A stretch of 64,000 nt of DNA from an uncultured Chlorobiaceae bacterium (GTDB lineage: Bacteria; Bacteroidota; Chlorobiia; Chlorobiales; Chlorobiaceae). This document shows positions 25,821 to 34,904 of this stretch, piece after piece (position 1 is the first letter of the stretch; every line of letters starts with the position of its first letter). The position numbers were made by a program, and so were the translations under genes. Location: assembly GCA_903822595.1 (NCBI GenBank), contig CAIJPS010000043.1:1-64000 (forward strand), given 5' to 3'. Under the pieces are notes generated by a model that worked only from the letters and a program-made list of their open reading frames with translations, was not told the DNA's origin and did not search any database.

Positions 25821-27077
25821 ATGGAATTTCAGACACTAAACATCATTGATCCAATTTTACAAGCATTGCAGGAAGAGGGTTATACGACTCCGACACCGAT
25901 TCAGGCAGAAGCCATACCCATTATTTTACAAGGCACAGACCTGCTCGGCTGTGCACAGACAGGAACAGGAAAGACAGCCGCATTTGCCATTCCTATTCTG
26001 CAACTCTTGAGTGAGAACAAGGTTTATGATAAAAAACGAAAAATACGCAGTCTGATTGTTACTCCTACACGGGAGCTGGCTATTCAGATCGGTGAAAGTT
26101 TTAATGCTTATGGCAGGCATACAGGATTGACGAATACGGTGATTTTTGGCGGTGTCAACCAGAACCCGCAGACCTCTGCATTGATTCGAGGTGTTGACAT
26201 CGTTATTGCCACACCGGGTCGGCTGCTCGATCTCCTGAATCAGGGATTTTTAAGTTTACGCCATGTGGAAATACTCGTGCTCGATGAAGCCGATCGTATG
26301 CTCGATATGGGTTTTATTCACGATATCAGAAAATTATTGACCGTGCTTCCAAAACAGAAGCAATCACTTTTCTTTTCTGCCACCATGCCTGCTGAAATTG
26401 TCAGGCTTGCCGCTACCATTCTCCATAACCCTTCGAAGGTTTCGGTAACGCCGGTTTCTTCAACGGTCGAGATTATCAATCAATCGATCTACTTTGTCGA
26501 TAAAGGAAATAAAAACAACCTGCTTGTCGATATTTTAAAGGATCAGAAGATTAAAACAGCACTGGTTTTTACGCGAACCAAGCATGGTGCCGATAAAGTT
26601 GTGAAAATCCTTGAGAAGCACAATATCAAGGCAGAGGCGATACATGGCAACAAGGCGCAAAATGCCCGTCAGCGAGCCTTGGTGAATTTCAAGGCACAGA
26701 AGACGCGTGTTCTGGTGGCGACCGATATTGCTGCACGCGGTATAGATGTTGATGATCTGGAGTATGTGATCAATTTTGAAATGCCCAATATTGCTGAAAC
26801 ATACGTTCATCGTATCGGGCGAACGGGCAGAGCAGGAGCTAAAGGAACCGCCCTGTCCTTTTGTGATGCCGAAGAGAAAGAGTACCTGCGCGATATTGAA
26901 AAGCTGATAGCTAAAAAAATTCCGGTTAATGATGATCATTCCTTCCCGTTGATGGATCATAACCCGGTGAAGACTCCCAAGCAGCAGGGAAGAGGAAACT
27001 CTGGTCACCCGGGAGCGAAACCTTTAGCAAAGAGCACGTCAAAAAGATGGGCAGAAAAACCTCGTAGCGGTCGATAA
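25821..27077 (+). CDS. rhlE: DEAD-box ATP-dependent RNA helicase, RhlE type
   Basis: This 418-residue helicase unwinds short RNA duplexes in ribosome assembly or mRNA turnover. All motifs are visible: Q motif ([12 protein letters not shown]), Walker [34 protein letters not shown], then [21 protein letters not shown] and [10 protein letters not shown]. The C-terminal tail is short and basic ([11 protein letters not shown]). The ATG at 25821 begins right at the conserved MEFQTLNI N-terminus. It is a single gene on its strand. Confidence 0.9.
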   Translation: MEFQTLNIIDPILQALQEEGYTTPTPIQAEAIPIILQGTDLLGCAQTGTGKTAAFAIPILQLLSENKVYDKKRKIRSLIVTPTRELAIQIGESFNAYGRHTGLTNTVIFGGVNQNPQTSALIRGVDIVIATPGRLLDLLNQGFLSLRHVEILVLDEADRMLDMGFIHDIRKLLTVLPKQKQSLFFSATMPAEIVRLAATILHNPSKVSVTPVSSTVEIINQSIYFVDKGNKNNLLVDILKDQKIKTALVFTRTKHGADKVVKILEKHNIKAEAIHGNKAQNARQRALVNFKAQKTRVLVATDIAARGIDVDDLEYVINFEMPNIAETYVHRIGRTGRAGAKGTALSFCDAEEKEYLRDIEKLIAKKIPVNDDHSFPLMDHNPVKTPKQQGRGNSGHPGAKPLAKSTSKRWAEKPRSGR

Positions 27078-27110
27078 TCATCGAGCCGTATTTCCGGGGA
27101 GGGCTTTTCT

Positions 27111-27554
27111 TCAGGGCTCAAGGAGCTTGAAGCCGGTGTTGGGATCATGCTGACGGGTAGCCGTATTCTCAAGCAATTCGGTCAGGATGATTTCCATTAC
27201 CTGCCATACCTTTACACCGTTACGGATGCAGCCTGTGACGGTGTTTTCTTCCCTTCCGCATGCCATGTGCATATGGAGTATCGGGTTCCCCTTTTCATCA
27301 GGAAAAAGAGTGCCGCTACCCGTGATTTCATGAGCGTCGTCGAGTTCAAAAGTGACAGGTTTTAACGGATTTGAACGACTCTCTCCAGGACTCACAACAA
27401 TCAAGCTTCCCTTGTCAGCGCCGCCAACTGCAAAGAGCGTGGCGCGCTGGATGGCATGATCTTTTACAAACTGTTCGATTTTTTCGTGGACTATTTCTCC
27501 GTCTTCAAGTCTGATAACAAAGATTCTTCCCTGTTTCGCCTCTGAATATTTCAT
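27111..27554 (-). CDS. PPC/DUF296 domain protein
   Basis: This protein of about 147 residues is made up of one PPC (DUF296) domain, known from plant AT-hook proteins and stand-alone bacterial trimers. Marks are the strand RIFVIRLEDGEIVHEKIEQF, the ATLFAVGGADKGSL glycine block, and ILHMHMACGREENTVTGCI with the two His and Cys positions at the putative metal site. The ATG at 27554 is used; a TTG 15 bases upstream is possible. The bacterial role is unknown. It converges with rhlE. Confidence 0.8.
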   Translation of the reverse strand: MKYSEAKQGRIFVIRLEDGEIVHEKIEQFVKDHAIQRATLFAVGGADKGSLIVVSPGESRSNPLKPVTFELDDAHEITGSGTLFPDEKGNPILHMHMACGREENTVTGCIRNGVKVWQVMEIILTELLENTATRQHDPNTGFKLLEP

Positions 27555-27647
27555 TGCCCAATGACTCAAAATAGTTTCGATGGTGGGCTGACTCTATCCT
27601 GAGGGTGAGGCGGCCCGATTCTTGATGAGCAAGGTAGCAAAATGGTC

Positions 27648-27956
27648 TCAGTTGTCGAAAAACTCTATGCGCAGGGTTTCATCGGCTTGCCCGGTTACAA
27701 TGTAGTGTCCTTTTTTTACAATCGAAAGCCCTTTTCTGTCGGCCGCAGGTATGATACTCTGCTCAACGTTATCTGCATCTGCTTTCAGGCAGCTTTGGTT
27801 GAAAAAGAGGTTCACTGTAGGGCCTGTATTTTCGAACTGAAGAAGAAAATCATTGTCGTTGACAAAAACAAGATCATCATAGGCATAGGTTACATCATGG
27901 CCGAGCTCCTCGAGAAGCTGCATGACTGTTCCAAGTGGACGTAATATGTGTTTCAT
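27648..27956 (-). CDS. Unrecognised small cytosolic protein
   Basis: This is a 102-residue acidic protein with alternating strands and helices and no signal peptide or membrane segment. It contains a hydrophobic strand pair (DLVFVNDNDFLLQFE and VNLFFN). I do not recognise a family. It lies 94 bases upstream of the PPC protein gene on the same strand and could be cotranscribed with it. Confidence 0.55.
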   Translation of the reverse strand: MKHILRPLGTVMQLLEELGHDVTYAYDDLVFVNDNDFLLQFENTGPTVNLFFNQSCLKADADNVEQSIIPAADRKGLSIVKKGHYIVTGQADETLRIEFFDN

Positions 27957-28186
27957 AGTTTTAATGCTTCTGTTTTGTAAGAATAGGGGTTATGATAATC
28001 CCATTGGTTTTGAATATACCTTCAATATTAAGGAAAAATTTTTTTATTGCATAATAAAATAAGGTAAAGTATCGTGTTTTGTTAACAAAACATTTTTTTT
28101 GTGTGGTGGTGTAATTAATTAAGGTGTGTGCGTTATGGTCGGGAGTCACCTGTTGATGGTTGCGCTTCCTTGAGTTGCAAAAATTC
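27957..28186. other. AT-rich gap with a palindrome
   Basis: The gap contains GTTTTGTTAACAAAAC at about 28076-28091, a perfect palindrome followed by eight T on the plus strand. It could be a terminator for plus-strand transcripts or an operator. No gene is seen. Confidence 0.35.
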
Positions 28187-30685
28187 TCAATCACTGCACG
28201 AGACGTTTTCATGTGGAGAAGGGTGCACAGATGCGAGTGTTTTATGCACGGCAAGAAAAAGTGATTTGAAGCGGAAGGGCTTCTGGATAAAATCGATACT
28301 TTCACCCAGGAGATCGAGACCGGCAATGACGTCAGGGGTGTAACCGGACATAAAGAGCGCCTTAAGATTCGGGATGGCAGGCAGCAGTTTTTTGTAGAGA
28401 TCGCATCCGTTCATCTCTTGTAACACTACATCGCTCAGGAGGAGGTCAATCTTGCCATTGTGTTGTTCAGCAAGCGCGATTGCCTCATTGGGTGTTGCGG
28501 CGGCAAGAACCGTATAGCCGTTTTCTTCAAACATCTCCTTGCAGAGAATCAGGATATCGGGTTCATCTTCAACAAGAAGAATTGTTGCGTCGCTATGGCT
28601 GATTGCTATCTGAGCATATGGTTCATTCTCAGCAAGTTCGCACGCATCGTCATGCATCGGCAGATAGATTGTAAAGGTGGTTCCTTTTTGGGGGATACTT
28701 TCGCATTCGATATATCCTTTATTTTGTTTGACAATACTTTGGATGATTGACAGCCCGAGACCCGTGCCTTTACCAAATTCCTTGGTGGTAAAGAAGGTTT
28801 CGAAAATATGGGAAAAATCTTTTTTTGCGATACCTCTGCCGTTATCAGTCACGGAAAGAATCACGTAGCTTCCGGGTACCTTGCTGTTGTGGCCAGTAGC
28901 ACCATCAGTCTGATTGAGATGAACGAGGCTTGTTTTAATGGTGATAAGACCATTTTTTTGCATTGCATCGCGTGCATTGATACAGAGGTTTGCAAGAATC
29001 TGGTCGAGATGCACCGGATCGATCTTTACCTTTGCATTTTCTTTATCGGGGATCCAGGTGAGCATGATATGTTCACCGATCAGTCGTCGAAGCAGCGTGA
29101 TCATACCCTCAACCATGCTGTTCAGGGTGAGAATTTTCGGTGTTACGCTCTTGTTTCTGGCAAAGGCAAGCAATTGCTGGCTGAGATCAACAGATCGGAT
29201 TGCTGCATCATGGATGATCTTAAGGTCAGCATGGAGCGGCAACTCGGGTTCAACATCCTGGAGGGCCAGTTCGGTATACCCAAGAATGAGACAGAGCATG
29301 TTGCTGAAGTCGTGGGCTATGCCTCCGGTAAGCTGGCCAACAATCTCCATTTTCTGCGACTGTATCAGCGCCTCAAGTGTTGTCTTTTCCCTTAATCTGG
29401 CCAGCTTGCCATTGATGACATCACGGGCAATGTAGGCAAGCGCACTCACCCATCGGATATCGTCCTCGTTATAGAAAAAAGGCTTGTTGCCCACTCCCAT
29501 GAAAGCGATCACACTTTTGCCTTTTATGATTGGTACTACCAGCGTTCGAGTGAAGCCTGTATGCTCAGTAGGATTACCTTGCTGTTTCAGGAGCGCTTTG
29601 TAATCGTTTTGAATTACCGCTTTTTTTTCCAGCAGGGCGTCGGCCCATATACCAGATTTTTTCAGTAGGGATTGATCACCCTTATACCGCTTCATCCAGT
29701 CGTGTTTCCTGTTGGAGTTGGTTGACCATACCTCAAGCGAGGGTACCGTTGTGTCATCCGTAAGCTGCTGGCAGAATCCAATCGAGCTTTCCGTCAATTG
29801 CTCGGCTTCGTCGAGTGTTGCCCGGAGCAACTCTTCTACTGAGTGGCTTTCAGCCATTTTGAAAAGGCGAAAGCGAAATGCGGTGATGGCTTCCAGCCGT
29901 TTGCGTTCGGTGATATCGTGAATGATGGCATAGAGAAGATTGCTTCCTGCTGTCTCGATCATGTTGCTGAAGACCTCAACATCACGAGTTGAGCCGTCTT
30001 TGCGGCGGTGAGAGAAAAAAAAATGGTTTTGCTTTGATGAACGGATTTTTTCCAGATTCTTTTTTACCGTTTTAGGCGGGAGTATACTGAGTTGCTCTAT
30101 TTTCATCTGGCGGAGTTCATCAACTGGCCAGCCATAAAAATTCTCTGCCGCTGCATTGGCATCAACAATATTGCCAGTATCCGGATCAATGACAAGCTGG
30201 ATTGCAGCATGACTTTCGAAGAGTTTCCTGAACCGTTCCTCGCTCTCTTTCAGCTTTTGTTCTGCTTGTTTGCGTGTGGTGATATCTTCGAACACAGCGA
30301 AGAACTCCCCTTTCTTTGAACTGAAGGCTGAAATGTCATGCCAAGCCTTCAAGGGAGCGATGTAAATTTCAAAGCGGTCAGCAATGCCGCTCTCTGCAAC
30401 CTTTGCAAGTCGTTCAAAAAGCTCAGGAGTTGACTGATGAAGAGTGGGAAGAAGCTCGGAGGCTCTTCGTCCGCCAATATTTTTCAATCCTGTTCGTTGC
30501 GTGAAGGCTGGGTTGACTACTACATGAACAAAATCAACAGGAATGCCCTCTTTGTATATTATTCGGCAGTAGGCGCATCCGTTCAACAGGCTGTCAAAGA
30601 GACGAAGAAATATCTCGGGACTTACGAAGAGCGAATCAACGTTATTCTCGTGGGCAGAATTATTGCAGCCTTTGTTGCTCAGCAT
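28187..30685 (-). CDS. Soluble hybrid histidine kinase, PAS-PAS-GAF-HisKA-HATPase-REC
   Basis: This 832-residue kinase has no membrane helix, so it senses an internal signal. Domains in order are PAS (about 15-130), PAS (145-265), GAF (285-430), HisKA with phospho-acceptor His458 (GGIAHDFSNML), HATPase (NARD N-box, DNGRGI, GKGTGLGLS), and a C-terminal receiver with Asp752 (LLLSDVVLQEMNG). Its closest relative is probably the kinase at 50406-52865, which has the same architecture and many shared segments such as EERFRKLFESHAA and IDPDTG. The ATG at 30685 is chosen because residues upstream of it look unlike a domain. No output regulator gene is adjacent. Confidence 0.85.
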   Translation of the reverse strand: MLSNKGCNNSAHENNVDSLFVSPEIFLRLFDSLLNGCAYCRIIYKEGIPVDFVHVVVNPAFTQRTGLKNIGGRRASELLPTLHQSTPELFERLAKVAESGIADRFEIYIAPLKAWHDISAFSSKKGEFFAVFEDITTRKQAEQKLKESEERFRKLFESHAAIQLVIDPDTGNIVDANAAAENFYGWPVDELRQMKIEQLSILPPKTVKKNLEKIRSSKQNHFFFSHRRKDGSTRDVEVFSNMIETAGSNLLYAIIHDITERKRLEAITAFRFRLFKMAESHSVEELLRATLDEAEQLTESSIGFCQQLTDDTTVPSLEVWSTNSNRKHDWMKRYKGDQSLLKKSGIWADALLEKKAVIQNDYKALLKQQGNPTEHTGFTRTLVVPIIKGKSVIAFMGVGNKPFFYNEDDIRWVSALAYIARDVINGKLARLREKTTLEALIQSQKMEIVGQLTGGIAHDFSNMLCLILGYTELALQDVEPELPLHADLKIIHDAAIRSVDLSQQLLAFARNKSVTPKILTLNSMVEGMITLLRRLIGEHIMLTWIPDKENAKVKIDPVHLDQILANLCINARDAMQKNGLITIKTSLVHLNQTDGATGHNSKVPGSYVILSVTDNGRGIAKKDFSHIFETFFTTKEFGKGTGLGLSIIQSIVKQNKGYIECESIPQKGTTFTIYLPMHDDACELAENEPYAQIAISHSDATILLVEDEPDILILCKEMFEENGYTVLAAATPNEAIALAEQHNGKIDLLLSDVVLQEMNGCDLYKKLLPAIPNLKALFMSGYTPDVIAGLDLLGESIDFIQKPFRFKSLFLAVHKTLASVHPSPHENVSCSD

Positions 30686-30712
30686 TGAGGGGGATCGTTT
30701 TTTGCGTCGTGA

Positions 30713-30741
30713 TTGACAGGCAATGTTGAGTACAATATAAA
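30713..30741 (+). promoter_or_regulatory. Consensus-like sigma70 promoter facing an antisense direction
   Basis: TTGACA (30713-30718), a 17-base spacer, and TATAAA (30736-30741) on the plus strand. Both neighbouring genes are on the minus strand, so this promoter would transcribe into the 3' end of the SulP gene or make a short RNA ending near the hairpin at 30806-30842. Confidence 0.45.
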
Positions 30742-30805
30742 GACTGTACCCACATTTTAGTATAAGCAACGTATCTCTTCGCTGATTGTGTTCTTGCCAG
30801 TTGGA

Positions 30806-30842
30806 GGTAACCGCCAATCCTCATACCTGATGAGCGGTTACC
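30806..30842. other. Strong intergenic stem-loop
   Basis: Stem GGTAACCGC/GCGGTTACC with an inner CTCAT/ATGAG helix. It lies between the SulP stop and the kinase start. There is no T-run on either strand, so it is not a classical terminator. Confidence 0.55.
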
Positions 30843-30857
30843 CCCGGGCGGTGGAGC

Positions 30858-32565
30858 TCAGCTTTTTTCGCGCTGCACTGTTGGAACGAAGTTTTGCTGC
30901 CGTCCCACTTTTGGCAGGCCGAGAATCTCTCTTGCATGGTCGAGAGCATCGTCAATATTGCCGAAAATATTCTCTTCACCCAAGTCGTCGTACAATCCGT
31001 ATTGCTGCAGGGCAAAGAGGGGCTGGGCATGAACGCCTGAAAGGATAAGCCTGGTCTCTGTTTTTCTGCAGTCTTTGAGCAGCTCTTTCATCATGTTCAG
31101 CCCAGTGGCATCGATGGAAAGGACGCTCCGCATTCTGATGATCCTGATTTTTGGTGCTTTTTCAACAATGTGCATCGCTTCCCTGAATTTGCTGGCAGCT
31201 CCAAAGAAAAAGGGTCCACCTATTTCAAAGACCTCGACGCCATCAGGCACTTTTCGTGTTACAATCGTATTTGGGTCATCCTCTTCATCGCGGTCAATCA
31301 GCTCCTTTGTAATGACGCCGACATTGGAGAGCTGGGCCATGCGCTGCATGAAGAGGATAACGGCGAGAAGCATTCCGATCTCAATGGCGAGTGTCAAATC
31401 AAAAACAACGGTCAAGCCGAAAGTGGTCAGCAGGACAATGACATCGCTTCGCGGGCTTTTGAGGAGTTGCCGGAATACCTGGATTTCGCTCATGTTCCAG
31501 GCAACAATAATGAGTATTGCCGCCAGAGAAGGCATCGGAATAAGCTTTGCCCATTTGCCGAAGAGCAGCATGATCAGGAGCAGTGTGATGGCGTGAACAA
31601 TTCCGGCTACAGGGGTTCTGCCGCCGTTCTTGACATTGGTCGCTGTTCTTGCGATTGCTCCGGTGACGGGTATGCCGCCAAAGAGGGGGGGTAATGATAT
31701 TTGCTGCCCCTTGGGCAATGAGCTCCATATTTGACTTGTGTCGGCTGCCTATCATACCGTCAGCAACAACGGCCGAGAGCAGCGCTTCAATTGCTCCAAG
31801 TAAGGCGATGGTGGTTGCTGGCATGATGAGGTGCTGTATGGTGGCGAAATCAACCGACGGGAGTGTCGGGGCAGGAATCATGGAGGGGATCTCTCCGAAA
31901 CGGGACTGAATGGTTGCTACATCGAGATGAAAGTATTGCACAATCACGGTTGTTGCGACAATAGCAATGAGCGAGCCGGGAATCTTTCGTGAAATTTTTG
32001 GCCAGAAGAGGATAATCAACAGGGCAAGTATGCCGATCATGAAGCTTGCAAGATCGAATGTTGACAGGTGACCGGCGTAGGATGACCATTTGCCGATAAA
32101 ATCTGCTGGCACAGTGGCGATGTCGAGACCAAGAAAATCCTTGACCTGGCTGGAGAAAATAATGACCGCAATACCGCTGGTAAATCCGACAATCACCGGA
32201 TAGGGGATAAACTTGATCAGTGAACCGAACTGGGCGAAGCCCATGATCATAAGGATGATGCCTGACATGATGGTTGCTACTACCAGGCCGTTAATACCGT
32301 ATTGCTGGACAATCCCGTAAAGGATTACAATAAAAGCTCCTGTCGGGCCTCCTATCTGTACCCGGCTTCCACCAAGAAAGGAGACAAGAAAGCCGCCGAT
32401 TACAGCAGTGATCAGCCCCTTTTCAGGGGATACTCCGGATGCAATAGCAAAAGCTATCGCCAGTGGCAGTGCAACAATGCCGACCATAATACCGGCAATG
32501 ACATCTTTCATAATCCGATCCGGGGTAAGCTCCGGCAGGATTGAAAATAATTTTGGTTTGAACAT
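30858..32565 (-). pseudogene. SulP-family anion transporter with STAS domain, split by a frameshift
   Basis: Two overlapping frames together make one SulP transporter of about 569 residues. The first (from 32565) gives the N-terminal membrane domain ([37 protein letters not shown]). It shifts after AANIITPPL. The second continues [20 protein letters not shown], more membrane helices, and a C-terminal STAS domain ([13 protein letters not shown]). The break falls in a run of seven C on the coding strand (G at 31685-31691); six C would restore ITPLFGGIP. The cause may be phase variation, real inactivation or a sequencing error. SulP proteins move sulfate, bicarbonate or other anions across the inner membrane. 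Confidence 0.85.
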
Positions 32566-32781
32566 GGTGTGTCTTTGAAAAAGAAAATGAACAAGTAGCC
32601 CTTTGCAGGCTTGGGTTTCTATATAATCTTTTTGTATTATTTTATCAACGCGTAGCGCTTTTGTGGCGAGAAAACCGATTTTTTGTTCTCAACCCGTCAT
32701 TGCAGGCGGAGGGTTTCCAGGTTTTTTTTAAACATATCGGTCAGCAAATTGTCCATTTTCCACTGTAAACAGTCCACTCTC

Positions 32782-33372
32782 ATGAACCTATCTGATCCGT
32801 TGCAGCGACCGCTCTCCGATGAAGATTTCGAAAAACTGGAGAGCTTTCTCGTCTCTGATTCGACCCCGGAGGATTGCCTGTTTTCCATTGAAATGATTGA
32901 CGGTTATATGACCGCACTGGTTGTTGGTCCAGAAGTGATTCCACCTGACAGATGGATTGCCTTTATCTGGGATCAGGAAACCAATAATGAGCCCTGTTTT
33001 TCTTCGGAAGCAGAAGCAAGAACAATACGCGAGCTGCTTGTTCGCCACATGAGCTCTATTGCCCGGCAATTTGATGAAGATCCGGATGAATTTTTTCCAG
33101 TATTTGAACAATTCGCCTATGCTGATGAGGAAGAGAAGAGTATCGCCGTTGAAAACTGGGCACTTGGATTTACCGTGGGTATGGAGTTGGCACATGCCTC
33201 ATGGCGGCCTTTCCTTGAAGATGAAGAGACGGCACAACTTGTGCTGCCGATGTTTCTTCTTGCTAAAATAACAGACGATTTTGATGAATTGACGGAGGAT
33301 GATTTGGTCAACTTGACACTCTTGATGCCAGAATTTATCATCAAGATATACGATTTCTGGAGTGAGGCTTAG
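32782..33372 (+). CDS. YecA/UPF0149-family protein
   Basis: This 196-residue acidic protein matches the YecA/YgfB group: PLSDEDFEKLESFL, then FSIEMIDGYMTALVVGP, and GFTVGMELAHASWRPFL near the middle. The family is helical; its role is not established. The SEC-C zinc tail found in some YecA members is absent. The ATG at 32782 fits the family start. It precedes rubrerythrin by about 50 bases and may share its transcript. Confidence 0.82.
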   Translation: MNLSDPLQRPLSDEDFEKLESFLVSDSTPEDCLFSIEMIDGYMTALVVGPEVIPPDRWIAFIWDQETNNEPCFSSEAEARTIRELLVRHMSSIARQFDEDPDEFFPVFEQFAYADEEEKSIAVENWALGFTVGMELAHASWRPFLEDEETAQLVLPMFLLAKITDDFDELTEDDLVNLTLLMPEFIIKIYDFWSEA

Positions 33373-33421
33373 ACAGGCAACACCAGTATAATGGATAAAC
33401 AAAATAAATGAGAGAAGTGTT

Positions 33422-33919
33422 ATGGCTACAACGAAAGAGAATCTGAGAGAGGCATTTGCCGGTGAGAGTCAAGCTAACCAGAAGTACCTTGCTTTTGCCA
33501 AAGAGGCTGAACGTGCGGGTTTTGGTAATGTTGCGAAGTTGTTCCGTACGACAGCCCAGGCAGAGCGTATCCATGCTGAGGGTCATTTTGAGGCACTTGG
33601 TGGAGTCGGTTCAACCGCCGAGAATCTTGCTGCGGCAATCGGTGGAGAAACATTTGAGCATACCGAGATGTATCCGCCGATGCTTGAGCAGGCTGAAGCC
33701 GATGGCCATCCTGCAAAGCGGATGTTTGCGTTTGCGCTCAAGGCTGAACAGGTTCATGCCGAACTCTATAAAAAAGCACTCGAAGCGGTTCGCAACGGTC
33801 AGGATATCACGGCAACCGAGGTTTGGCTCTGTCCATTCTGTGGTCATATCGAGCTTGGCACTCCACCGGAAACCTGCCCTGTCTGCGGTGCAAAGGCTGC
33901 GCAGTATGTGCAGGTTTAA
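33422..33919 (+). CDS. rbr: Rubrerythrin
   Basis: This 165-residue non-heme iron protein reduces hydrogen peroxide in anaerobes. The N-terminal four-helix bundle carries the diiron ligands in FAGESQANQKYLAF, ERIHAEGHF, FEHTEMYPPM and EQVHAELY. The C-terminal rubredoxin-like domain has CPFCGH and CPVCGA for one FeCys4 site. Length and domain order are normal. GAGAGAAG precedes the ATG. Its presence fits a strict anaerobe such as a green sulfur bacterium. Confidence 0.95.
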   Translation: MATTKENLREAFAGESQANQKYLAFAKEAERAGFGNVAKLFRTTAQAERIHAEGHFEALGGVGSTAENLAAAIGGETFEHTEMYPPMLEQAEADGHPAKRMFAFALKAEQVHAELYKKALEAVRNGQDITATEVWLCPFCGHIELGTPPETCPVCGAKAAQYVQV

Positions 33920-33966
33920 GACATTGTGCCAGTTGTATTAAAGCCACGGACATCTTGCAATCGTCC

Positions 33967-34254
33967 TTATTCTGCTATCTGTTTTTTTGTTGCAAGCAGG
34001 AGTATTGCTGCTGCGAGGTCAACGGCTATCCCGATTTCTTTTGGAAGGTTGATTTCCATTACCGGATTGAAGATTATGGCGAAAAGGGTATAGGCAAGGG
34101 GCAAGAGCAGCACTCTCTTTGCGAAGTTTCGGTATGCTCCCCAGGCAAAGGTCCCCGCAGCAACAATTCGCAGCAAAGCGTAGAAATCGGCAGGCATTGG
34201 AAGTATGGCGAGAAAGAGAAGCACTGCGGTAATGTAGATGACTTGTACAGGCAT
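33967..34254 (-). CDS. Small multi-pass membrane protein (DUF6804-like)
   Basis: This protein of about 95 residues has three predicted membrane segments (VIYITAVLLFLAILP, a middle Ala/Gly-rich helix, and AAAILLLATKK). The motif PMPADFYALLRI and the LAYTLFAIIFNPVMEI segment resemble DUF6804 proteins. The ATG at 34254 is chosen because the longer frame to 34299 would run through the terminator of the upstream gene. The function is unknown. Confidence 0.6.
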   Translation of the reverse strand: MPVQVIYITAVLLFLAILPMPADFYALLRIVAAGTFAWGAYRNFAKRVLLLPLAYTLFAIIFNPVMEINLPKEIGIAVDLAAAILLLATKKQIAE

Positions 34255-34275
34255 AAAGGGCTGTATGGGATAAAT

Positions 34276-34310
34276 TAAAAAGCCAGACAGAACTTGCATT
34301 CTGTCTGGCT
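34276..34310 (-). terminator. Rho-independent terminator of the RRM gene
   Basis: A perfect 10-bp stem AGCCAGACAG/CTGTCTGGCT followed, on the minus strand, by a short T-run. It lies 31 bases after the stop of the RRM protein gene and before the next gene. Confidence 0.85.
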
Positions 34311-34340
34311 TAAGAGAAAAATGGCTTTAAAGATTAAGGC

Positions 34341-34613
34341 TTAGTAGCGATCTCTTCTTGCTGGTCGTTCTTCACGGGGCTTTGCTTCGTTCACCTTGAT
34401 GGTGCGGCCGTTCAAATCCTTCTCATTCATTGATTCGATGGCTTCACGAGCTTCACTGTCGTTAGGCATGTCAACAAATCCGAACCCTTTGGAACGCCCT
34501 GAAAACTTGTCATTAATGATGCTTGCGCTATCGACCTGCCCGAATTCGGAGAAGGCATCGCGCAGATCATCTTCAGTAACCGTGTAAGCCAAATTGCCAA
34601 TGTAAATATTCAT
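34341..34613 (-). CDS. RRM-domain RNA-binding protein
   Basis: This 90-residue protein is a single RNA recognition motif with a short Arg-rich tail. RNP2 is IYIGNL at residues 3-8 and RNP1 is KGFGFVDM near residue 42. Cyanobacteria and Chlorobi carry such small RRM proteins, often cold-induced. The ATG at 34613 starts right at the domain. The leader contains a stem-loop (34691-34711), consistent with the Chlorobi-RRM leader type known upstream of such genes. A terminator follows the gene, so it is monocistronic. Confidence 0.93.
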   Translation of the reverse strand: MNIYIGNLAYTVTEDDLRDAFSEFGQVDSASIINDKFSGRSKGFGFVDMPNDSEAREAIESMNEKDLNGRTIKVNEAKPREERPARRDRY

Positions 34614-34760
34614 TGTTAGTCTCTGTATGCATGTGCATTGATAGGAGGAGATACCTTCAAGTAACCAAAGCACAAATTACCTGAAAAGCGATCAGTCAAC
34701 CATTGACTGATTTCTGTACCAAGTTTAAAGTAATTATTGCTCATTTTCAAACATATTATT
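34614..34760 (-). promoter_or_regulatory. Structured leader of the RRM gene (Chlorobi-RRM candidate)
   Basis: The leader contains a perfect 9-bp stem ATCAGTCAA/TTGACTGAT with a three-base loop at 34691-34711. A strong ribosome-binding site (AGGAGG) occurs about 30 bases upstream of the start. Chlorobi RRM genes are known to carry a conserved leader motif; the match here is by context and presence of the stem only. Confidence 0.45.
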
Positions 34761-34904
34761 TATGCCGTTCACAATTTTCAATATTGGCATTTCCCCCTTT
34801 CTCTCTTGCGATTTACCTCTTGTTTTGATTTGTTGATAGATATAGATACAATAAGTAAATATGCCTCCTGTTTGCTGGCCGTTTTTCCCGGATAACGTAC
34901 TCTC

